Shown here piece by piece: positions 55,626 to 64,000 of a stretch of DNA of 64,000 bases; position 1 is the first letter of the stretch, and each line of letters starts with the position of its first letter. The position numbers were made by a program, and so were the translations under genes. Below the pieces are notes generated by a model that ran no database searches, was not told the DNA's origin, and saw only the letters and a program-made list of their open reading frames with translations. This DNA comes from Litsea cubeba (taxonomy: Eukaryota > Streptophyta > Magnoliopsida > Laurales > Lauraceae), in NCBI GenBank assembly GCA_012931725.1, contig CM022948.1, positions 49,109,661 through 49,173,660 of the forward strand, written 5' to 3'.

Positions 55626-56640
55626 AATGATAGCAATTCTTTCAAGTAAGTATCTCCATTTCAGTCCAACAACAAATCTTTTCCATATATAACGTATCAC
55701 CACATCCGCTAGCTGATGTGAGATATGTAGCATTAGTTGTGCGGTGACAAAAGCTGCATTGGGAAACTGTCGAGATAATATGTCCAGTCTCTTTTTGCAT
55801 AGCTCAGAAGTCCTGCTATTGTCACTGTTCTCAAGAAAGCTTTCATCCTTCATTCAATAATCGTTATAATGGTATGGTTCTCTCGGGTTATCCAATATGT
55901 TAAAAGATAGTCCAAGGAACAGGTTCTCTTTCATGTGGGCTACGGATGCCCATGTTGGTAGGGATGCCGACCAATAACTAATCCGCCTCATAGACCCGGC
56001 GTCGACTGAAAAAATAACAATCCGGTTCCAAATAGGGATTCAAAATAAAATATAGAATGCATTAGTATAATTAGATAAAAATGTTTTTATTTTTATTTTT
56101 AAAAATACAATTGGACTATTAATTGGTAAAGGATTAAAACTAAGTTGGTCCTTAAATATCAATATTACTCAAATTATGAAGGGCCTTAAAACTTATATAT
56201 TTTTAACAGGTGGATGTAATTGTCCTAACTACACCAAAATAGGAAATTGGAACGGATTATCCGTTAATCCGTTTTAATTTTCTGTTTTTGAAACGGATTA
56301 ACGGATTAGGAACGGTTTATAAACGGATTAACGGATTAGGAACGGACGGATTAGGAACGGTAATCCGTTTCAATTTTCTATTTTTGATGTAGTCTAAATT
56401 CAAATTATTGGATTGAAACATACGACGATCCCAATGTTTGAGACCTTTTATGTTTGGATCCAAAAATAGAATTTCATACCCACGTTTGGAGTCAGAGACT
56501 TCTGATAATCCAATACCTATTTGTAAGCTTATGTTGGACCGGAATTGTATTAGGACAAACCTTGCATTGGGGAGGGGGGACATACAAGCCTTTAATAAAA
56601 GATTATTTTATTGAAAAAAATCCTCTTAGAGTCACTTTAT
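55626..56640. other. Unannotated spacer with an unrecognised minus-strand frame
   Basis: A minus-strand frame at 55853-55596 (SELCKKRLDILSRQFPNAAF..., ISHQLADVVIRYIWKRF) has gene-like composition, but I cannot name it and it ends inside the hAT border. Around 56230-56380 GGATTAACGGATTAGGAACGG units repeat several times. Confidence 0.3.
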
Positions 56641-56642
56641 AA

Positions 56643-57931
56643 AAAAAAAGGACCCCAAAGATATGATTCCACCATATAGTGGCCTCATGGGTCCTTTTTG
56701 GTTTAAGTTTTTTGAATCTTAGTTGGGTGGTGATATCCCCGCTCGCCCACGTGCACGAGCAGGAACATCCCCGCTCGTTTTTTCTTCTCCTTTATTCCTC
56801 CTCCATTCCTCCAACCTTAACTCAAGCCTAAACCCAAACCCAAACCCAAACTCAATGACCCAAGTCATATTTACTACATTCACTCATTAAACCCAAACCC
56901 AAGTCCTGCCCTCCCTCACTAACCGATCAATATGATTCTTTTTTTGTCTCATCTTCCTCTTCCCCTTTCCCTTAAATCCACCAGAACAAATCATCATCAT
57001 TGATCTTTACACTCTCCTCTTCCCTCTTATTTCTTCAAGCTTCAAAGCTCTAGATCCCTCCATCCCCTTCGAAGAGATGACTTCAACCTCATTCTCCCAT
57101 CTCCCATCAAGGGTTTCTAGGAACGGTACTTCTGATCGGTAATCCTCTAGTTTTTTCTTTTCCTTTTTTAATCTTTGGAGTCTATCTTTGGAGTTGGAGG
57201 AAGGAAGAGGAGGAGGAATAAGAACGAATGAGTGGGGATATCCCCGCTCATGTATGTGGGTGAGCTGAATCTGTCACGAGTAGGGATATCCTTGCTCACC
57301 CATGTACACAAACGAGGATATACCCGCTCGTTATCTCTTCTTCCTTCCTCCTCCCTCTTCCTTGAACTCTAAAAATAGACCACGAAGATAAAAAAAAAAA
57401 CTAGAGAATTGCCGATCAGAAGCACCATTCCCAGAAACCATTGTTGGAGATGAGGGAAAGAGGTGGAAGCCATCTCTTCAAAGGGGATGGAGAGATCTAG
57501 AGCTTTGAAGGCGGGAAAGGATAGAGTAGACATCGATGATGATGATGGGTTCTGGTGGGTTTAAGGGGAAGGGGAAGAGGAAGATGGGACAGAGAAAGAA
57601 TCAGGTTAGTTGGTTGGTGAGGGAGGGAAGGGCTTGGGTTTGGCTATGGGTTTAATGAGTTCAATGGGTTTAGTGGGTTCGGGTTTAATGAGTGAGTGTA
57701 GTAAATTGGACTTAGGTCATTGGGTTTGGGCTTAAGCTTGAGTTGGAGTTAGAGGAAGGAGGAAGAAAACAACTAGTGGAGAAGGAAGAAGAGGAAGGGG
57801 GAAGAAAAAAAGAGCGGGGATGCACGTGGGTAAGTGGGGATATGCCCACCTAATTCAAATTCTAAAAACTGAAACAAAAAAGGACTCTTGGGACCAGTAT
57901 GGTGGAATCACGTCTTTGGGGTCCTTTTTGG
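56643..57931. mobile_element. Foldback element: 1.3 kb palindrome
   Basis: Seen: the left half (about 56643-57265) recurs in reverse complement in the right half (about 57285-57931). Matched landmarks from the outside in: AAAAAGGACCCCAAAGA, GATTCCACCATA, CCCGCTC, AAACCCAAACCC/GGGTTTGGG, CATCATCATTGAT/ATCGATGATGATGATG, TCTAGATCCCTCCATCCCCTT, CAGAAGCACCATTCC, GGAAGAGGAGGAGG. The central spacer is only ~20 bp near 57275. No reading frame. A transcript would fold into a very long hairpin. I saw no clear target duplication, so the class (Mutator-like or other foldback) is open. Confidence 0.82.
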
Positions 57932-59103
57932 TAGTGAGTGATTTCTTGACGATTTTTCCGGTAAAATCCTAAAAAAAAAAAAAAAAAGGTTAGTCTTTCA
58001 ATTTCCCATAAAAAAATATATATGACACACAAATGAGAAATAACTACCCAGTGCTCAACAAAAGCATATAAGTGTTGTCCTCTAATGAGGCATACCCCAT
58101 TATCTACACAATAAAATCCCAAAATATAAATACACACAGCTCGGGTCAGCTCATCAATCAATAGACCATAACATAAGCACATAATCAGAGAATCGATTGA
58201 AGCTCAACTAAAGATAAAAGAGCCAGGGCCCATGAAAGTTTTTAATCCTCTTACTAAATTGCAGTGACCTCGAGGATAGAGCTGAAAAATGTACTCGTTG
58301 AAATATTCAAAGCTGCTACACCGGCCATTTTCCTAGCATGAAATCGATTTTTTCAAATTGATTGACAAGGATCCTTAATTTTTTTCAAAAGACCGCTATC
58401 CGCTTCAATCGATAGACTTGTAATGTAATCATCTAGAATCAACTGAAGCATTTTATGAACACTTTGATAGTAATCCAAAGTAGACTAAACCGAGGCATTT
58501 ATTGGCCGATCCTTATCTCTCCAAACAAACCCTGATCCTTACCAAGTGGTGCAACAACTTTCAGCAAGACTGGAACATAAGTTATAGTGGGTGGTAAATC
58601 CCATTGACTGGCAAATTGGTTAGGCAACGAAGTTCCCAAATAAACCTTTCAACTATGCACCATTTGTAAAATAGCTTTCATAGTATTGTAAAGCTGGGGA
58701 AGACTTTTTTTTTTTTTTAAATTATGGCATACAAGCCTTTAGTTTTTTCCCAAGTATTTATGCCTTTCAAATAAATTATTGGTGTTAGCTTACAGTAATA
58801 CCATCAAGAATGATGTTAAGTACGTCATGAATTGACTAAAATGCGTCTTTTCTTATCACAAATTTCAAATTAGAAACTAATAATTGTGCTTTTTTGTTTG
58901 TAACAAACACAACTCTCCAAATGCCCCCAGTCTAACCATATATTACCCATTATTGAATTGGCCTCATTAGCAACACCAATCTATCATGGTCTATTATTAC
59001 CCACCTTGGTTCAACCATATGCACCTTGTTTCTCATGAAAATCTGAATAACACCCTTTTAAGGTTTTTAGGACTCACTAGAATTAATTACTAGTACTAAT
59101 TTA
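57932..59103. other. Unannotated spacer
   Basis: No coding sequence, LTR border or duplication recognised; contains only short A- and T-runs. Confidence 0.4.
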
Positions 59104-60046
59104 AAAAATCAATGCAGCGGAAATAACCAGTCATACAATATAGAACTAGTTATCTACCAATCACACCACCACAAGAAGGCAGATACAAATTTACCGTGGA
59201 AACCCTTTCCGGGAGAAAAACCACGAACCAGAAAATCAAGAGTTCACGAACAGTTTACAAGATATACTCACAGGCTTCTTTACCTCAGTCTGTACCTCGA
59301 CCTAAGGACCGTAGTTGTTCTTGCACAGAATCCACTAACACGACTTCCACCGTGCACCGTTCTCCTTACTTGATCTACTCGCACATTGTCCACCAAGATG
59401 ATCAATCTTCTACAAGAGAGTGGAAGCAACAAAACCTTCTAAAGTAGCCCTTCAGAACAATCTCTCAATGGCTCTAGAGAAACAAGAGAATCTCTCTTAG
59501 GGTATTCATATCTCAGATCAAGAGAGATAATTAACTTCTTGTGTGTTCACTTTGGGTTGAGAGAAACACCCAATAACTAGGCTTAAGTTCGTGCATAAGT
59601 CTTCTAATCATAATCCCCTCAGAATAGCACTCATTCTCAAACACTATCATAGAGTCCGGATCAGACTCTTCTTTCCCGTCCAAGCTCGCTATAGCGAGAC
59701 ACCATTCTGCCGTTTGGGCAGTTGGGCTCTGACAACATATATATTCTAACAATCTCCCCCTTTTGGCAATTCTTGGACAAAATCCTTAAAAAAATACAAT
59801 TTGATCGACCCAAAAGAAAAAACCCAAAATACATTGAATTTTAAAAGAAAAAAAAATCAGCTCTGTAGATCATGTATTCCCTTTGCTTGAACTTTCAGAT
59901 CTTGAATTGCCTTGGCTTGTAAAACGATCTTGAATTGCCTTGGCTTGTAAAACTCCCCTTAGCTCCATTCTTCTCCCCCTATTTTTGTCCATAATTGACA
60001 AATAAATATTATCATGCAGCTTCTATCAATCTGGATGCAGTAGCTC
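59104..60046 (-). mobile_element. Truncated Sirevirus-like element: 3' LTR and end of interior
   Basis: 59104-59751 is an LTR related to 37611-38401 (shared AAGAAGGCAGA, GGGAGAAAAACCAC, CCGTGCACCGTTCTCC) and carries the palindrome CTCGCTATAGCGAG at 59685-59698. On the minus strand it starts TGTTAGAATATA. To its right, AATCTCCCCCTTTTGGCAATTCTTGGAC and following sequence match the interior just upstream of the 3' LTR in the gag-only element (35620-35880). The match stops abruptly at about 60046, where the rest of the element is missing. Confidence 0.72.
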
Positions 60047-60419
60047 TGATGGACGCGCTCCCGGATGCCGGGGTTCCTACCGAGGTCGGCGGACGTGGGA
60101 GTCCGTTTGGTTCCGACCCTTTCGTAACCGGGGGGCAAAGGGGGGGGCGTGCATCACATTTCTTTTTTTGTGGGTGTGCCAGATCACTACAAGAAACTGC
60201 ACTTTTGGTGACGAAACTTTCGTCGCAAAAGTTACGTTTTCGTCGGTAAAAGTATTTACCGACGAAAAAATTTTCGTCGCCGAGAGGTCGGTAAAACATT
60301 GTCAGCAAAACCTTTTCTCGACGAAATTATTTTTCGTCGGCAAAAATTATAGTTTTACCGACGATACTGTGACTTTTACCGACGTTTTTTCCGTTGGCAA
60401 AAGAATATAAAATTTTTTT

Positions 60420-61230
60420 TTATTTTATTTTTACTTTTGCCGACGTCTTTTTTTCGTCGGCGAAAATAATTTCAATTTTTATTTTTATTTTATTTGGCCG
60501 ACGTTTTTTTTCGTTGCCAAAAGTATTTTAATTTTTTTTATTTTTATTTTTAATTTTGCCGACGTTTTATTTCGTCGCCAAAAGTATTTTAATTTTTTAT
60601 TTTTTTTTTAACTTTTGCCCGACTTTTATTTCGTCGCCAAAAGTATTTTAATTTTTTAATTTTTCTTTTTAACTTTTGCCCACGTTTTTATTTCGTCGCC
60701 AAAAGTATTTTAATTTTTTAATTTTTCTTTTTAACTTTTGCCCACGTTTTTATTTCGTCGCCAAAAGTATTTTAATTTTTTATTTTTTTTTAATTTTTGC
60801 CGACGTTTATATTTCGTCGCCAAAAGTATTTTAATTTTTTTATTTTTCTTTTTAACTTTTGCCCACTTTTATTTCGTCGCCAAAAGTATTTTAATTTTTT
60901 TTATTTTCTTTTTAACTTTTGCCCACGTTTTTATTTCGTCGCCAAAAGTTTTAATTTTTTTTATTTTTCTTTTAACTTTTGCCCACGTTTTTATTTCGTC
61001 GCCAAAAGTATTTTAATTTTTTTATTTTTATTTTTAATTTTTGCCGACGTTTCTATTTCGTCGCCAAAAGTATTTTAATTTTTTTAATTTTTGCCCACGT
61101 TTTTATTTCGTCGCAAAAAGTATTTTAATTTTTTTAATTTCCTTTTTAATTTTTGCCGACGTTTTATTTTCGTCGCCAAAATATTTTAATTTTTATAAAC
61201 TTTTGTTTTTCTTTTTCCGACGTTTTTATT
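60420..61230. repeat. CACTA subterminal array, ~61 bp period
   Basis: Units of TTTTGCC(G/C)ACGTTT, TATTTCGTCGCCAAAAG, TATTTTAATTTTTT repeat about 11-12 times; TCGTCGCCAAAAG recurs at 60571, 60631, 60693, 60755, 60814, 60874, 60936, 60996, 61058 and 61169. Short open frames across it are by-products of the repeat. Confidence 0.92.
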
Positions 61231-61765
61231 TAAATAAAACGTCGGTAAAGGTCCTTTTTTTATATTAAATTTATATTTCAATATTATTTCCTGTAAACCT
61301 ATTTAAACACCTGTATAAAAATAAACATATTCATCTACCAATATTCAACATAAAATATGCAATGAAACAAAAGTTACTAAATGAACAGACAACCATCTCC
61401 ATTTTTCATTAAATCATTCATCTCATTAAACAAATATAACAATCAATAATGATACAGTCTCATATCAATGTCCAATATACATATATATACAAATAAACCG
61501 AAAAGAAGTCTAACATCCCAACAATTCTGCAACCGACCCCAATGCGTTCATCAATCTGCAATGAGAAAACAACATTAAAATCTTTATGAATTAAATTATA
61601 AATTAAAAATAAACATGTATATATATATAACTTTTCCTAAGTTATTCTGCAAACTTTTTTCCAGCCAAAATGTTGACAATCAGACGGCTTTTGCGTCTCA
61701 CTTGTTTACCAGAAGTCCGATTCACTAACCGACAATTCCAACAAGTTACTTAGGCATTGAACAAG
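61231..61765. other. AT-rich non-coding stretch inside the CACTA element
   Basis: No reading frame or repeat recognised. Confidence 0.4.
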
Positions 61766-61945
61766 GTACATGGGCTTTCCCGCGGCCGTTTCCCGTTCCG
61801 GACCCCCGGCGGGCCGTTTTCGAGCCTAAGTGTTGGAAAATCGTGTGTTTCGGTCGTAATTCTCTAACCGTGAGCCCTATTTGCGAACCGTCAGTTCATA
61901 CAAGTCACTCTACCCTCGAGCGAAATTTCGGACGTAAAAGATTTG
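61766..61945. repeat. Isolated monomer of the ~170 bp satellite
   Basis: CCCGCGGCCGTTTCCCGTTCC ... TACCCTCGAGCGAAATTTCGG matches one unit of the array that starts at 62528, about 600 bp away. Confidence 0.85.
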
Positions 61946-62527
61946 TCGAAATTTCGGCATAGTCTCCCCTGTACGTGTGACATTTAATTTTTTTTTACAA
62001 CCTGCTAAGTACCTGTACATTCCAAAAAAAACACTTCATATAAACAGCCCAATGCCCAACACACTACAAAGTCATTCACCACTACGTCATGAGTCATACA
62101 CCATTCAACCATAGCACTTCAATACCACAACCCAATGCCCCAACACACTACATCTCGTTATTTTTACCTGTGGGACCCTACCACCATGATGTATAAGCTC
62201 TTGACAGGATGATCTGCTGTATATGGACATTGCTCAATGGGCCCGATCAGATTAGAAATTGTCATGCTTGTGTTCTTCAGTTTTACAATATTGGAAAACT
62301 TATTAAGATAAGTTGAAAACATAAAACCTTATTCGAATAGGGAATGAGATTCTTCAAGGCTTTCATTTTCTCATTGATCCTGCTCCTCCTCCTCTGTCCA
62401 CATCAAAAACTCAATCACTTAACTAACAACTACAACAAAAAGAATACATGAGGCAGATATATAGGTAAATAATAAAAAAGGAAAGACAACATTTGTATGT
62501 CACGTTTAATACATTGTTTAATATACT
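61946..62527. other. Non-coding stretch between satellite monomer and array
   Basis: AT-rich, no gene recognised. Confidence 0.4.
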
Positions 62528-64000
62528 TAAATAATCATATGTTTCGCACGTAATTCTCTAACCGGGAGCCCTATTTGCGAACCGTCAGTTCCTACAAGTC
62601 ACTCTACCCTCGAGCAAAGTATTCGTGCTGATTTTGGAATTTTCCCGCGGCCGTTTTCCGTTCCGGACCCCCGGCGGGCCGTTTTCGAGCCTAAGTGTTG
62701 GAAAATCGTGTGTTTCGGTCGTAATTCTCTAACCGGGAGCCCTATTTGCGAACCGTCAGTTCCTACAAGTCACTCTACCCTCGAGCGAAGTATTCGTGCC
62801 GGTTTCGGAATTTTCCCGCCGCCGTTTCCCGTTCCGGACCCCCGGCGGGCCGTTTTCGAGCCTAAGTGTTGGAAAATCGTGTGTTTCGTTCGTAATTGTC
62901 TAACCGTGAGCCCTATTTGCGAACCGTCAGTTCCTACAAGTCACTCTACCCTCGAGCGAAGTGCTCGTGATGGTTTGGAATTTTCCCGCGCCCGTTTCCC
63001 GTTCCGGACCCCCGGCGGGCCGTTTTCGAGCCTAAGTGTTGGAAAATCGTGTGTTTCGTTCGTAATTCTATAACCGGAGCCCTATTTGCGAACCGTCAGT
63101 TCCTACAAGTCACTCTACCCTCAGCGAAGTGCTCGTGCCGGTTTCGGAATTTTCCCGCCGCCGTTTCCCGTTCCGGACCCCCGGCGGGCCGTTTTCGAGC
63201 CTAAGTGTTGGAAAATCGTGTGTTTCGTTCGTAATTCTCTAACCGGAGCCCTATTTGCGAACCGTTAGTTCCTACAAGTCACTCTACCCTCGAGCGAAGT
63301 GTTCGTGCCGGTTTCGGAATTTTCCCGGCCGTTTCCCGTTCCGGACCCCGGCGGGCCGTTTTCGAGCCTAAGTGTTGGAAAATCGTGTTTCGTTCGTAAT
63401 TCTCTAACCGGGAGCCCTATTTGCGAACCGTCAGTTCCTACAAGTCACTCTACCCTCGAGCGAAGTGCTCGTGCCAGTTTCGGAATTTTCCCGCAGCCGT
63501 TTCCCATTCCGGACCCCCGGCGGGCCGTTTTCGAGCCTAAGTGTTGGAAAATCATGTGTTTCGTTCGTAATTCTCTAACCGGGAGCCCTATTTGCGAACC
63601 GTCAGTTCCTACAAGTCACTCTACCCTCGAGCGAAGTACTCGTGCCGGTTTCGGTATTTTCCCGCCGCCGTTTCCCGTTCCGGAGCCCCGGCGGGCCGTT
63701 TTCGAGCCTAAGTGTTGGAAAATCGTGTGTTTCGTTCGTAATTGTCTAACCGTGAGCCCTATTTGCGAACCGTCAGTTCTACAAGTCACTCTACCCTCGA
63801 GCGAAGTGCTCGTGCCTTTTGGAATTTTCCCGCGCCCGTTTCCCGTTCCGGACCCCCGGCGGGCCGTTTTCGAGCCTAAGTGTTGGAAAATCGTGTGTTT
63901 CGTCGTAATTCTCTAACCGTGAGCCCTATTTGCGAACCGTCAGTTCCTACAAGTCACTCTACCCTCGAGCGAAGTATTCGTGCCGGTTTCGGAATTTTCC
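62528..64000. repeat. Satellite array, ~170 bp unit, more than eight copies, open at the window end
   Basis: The anchor GTTGGAAAATCG recurs at 62697, 62868, 63038, 63207, 63374, 63543, 63714 and 63882, spacing 167-171 bp. Units are GC-rich, carry GGACCCCCGGCGGGCCG and ACCCTCGAGCGAAG, and differ by small indels and substitutions. Reading frames that stay open across two or three units are artefacts of the repeat. Confidence 0.95.

Larger units (their letters stand above)
60185..64000. mobile_element. CACTA (En/Spm) element, one end, runs off the window
   Basis: Begins CACTACAAGAAA, the standard terminal sequence of plant CACTA elements. It is followed by dense CGTCGG/CCGACG subterminal motifs in both orientations (60200-60420) and by an array. 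No transposase coding was seen before the window ends; the other terminus and the 3 bp duplication lie outside. Whether the satellite from 62528 belongs to the same element is inference from position. Confidence 0.75.

Noticed and set aside
60200..61230. CRISPR-like regular repeat spacing
   Set aside because: The repeats have no unique spacers and lie in a plant CACTA element; this is a tandem array.
60738..61268. Phe-rich frames such as those around FRRQKYFNF
   Set aside because: They are translations of the 61 bp CACTA array, not genes.
62708..63916. Plus-strand frames of 60-205 codons with repeated peptide blocks
   Set aside because: They follow the ~170 bp satellite units; frames switch when units gain or lose bases, and no start or domain is conserved.

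Overview
This window is nuclear DNA from a flowering plant and is almost entirely transposable elements (TEs). I found no host gene I can name, no tRNA or rRNA gene and no CRISPR array. The plant assignment rests on the element types: Ty1/copia elements primed by a Met-tRNA-like TGGTATCAGAGC site, a Tat-type Ty3/gypsy element with two RNase H domains, terminal-repeat retrotransposons in miniature (TRIMs), Sirevirus-like LTR palindromes, L1-type LINEs, hAT and Mutator-like miniature elements, and a CACTAC-ended CACTA element. I cannot name the species. Most coding regions are relics. The exception is an intact-looking spliced gene carried antisense inside the gypsy element.

Layout. 1-6.8 kb: interspersed repeats, with a 2.9 kb solo LTR (837-3734, duplication GAGGG) inserted in a small tandem repeat, and a possible second solo LTR. 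6796-12350: complete but frameshifted Copia-1 on the minus strand (271 bp LTRs, duplication TGTGG). 12954-13134: SINE. 13299-21310: complete but decayed Copia-2 on the plus strand (433 bp LTRs, duplication ACTTT), whose 3' LTR is split by a 525 bp TRIM. 21.3-24.4 kb: LINE 3' end, then an old inverted-repeat element holding a hAT miniature element and a Mutator-type miniature element. 25164-27074: Mutator-like element A (9 bp duplication) with GC-rich captured sequence and an AT-rich array. 27725-29525: 5'-truncated LINE on the minus strand (11 bp duplication) split by a second TRIM. 31262-37347: Mutator-like element B, related to A, itself holding a gag-only LTR element (32951-36574) and a LINE 3' end. 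37611-38401: Sirevirus-like solo LTR. 39932-50492: a 10.6 kb Tat-lineage gypsy element on the minus strand. 50639-51854 and 51981-55625: a non-autonomous and a decayed autonomous hAT. 56643-57931: a 1.3 kb foldback palindrome. 59104-60046: truncated Sirevirus-like 3' end. 60185-64000: one end of a CACTA element with a ~61 bp subterminal array and a ~170 bp satellite array running off the window.

How parts relate. The gypsy element is the best preserved unit. Its minus-strand gag-protease-RT-RNaseH-aRNaseH-integrase reading frame is broken only by three nonsense codons and one frameshift. The plus-strand gene (TATA box near 40623, four exons, three GT-AG introns that all keep frame, AATAAA at 43944) converges on the integrase stop. 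Nesting gives relative ages: TRIM-1 is younger than Copia-2, TRIM-2 is younger than LINE-2, and the gag-only element is younger than Mutator-like element B. LTR divergence counted by eye is about 1.2% for gypsy, 1.8% for Copia-1, 2.8% for TRIM-1 and 3.7% for Copia-2. Coordinates were read by hand, so allow a base or two of error at some element ends.
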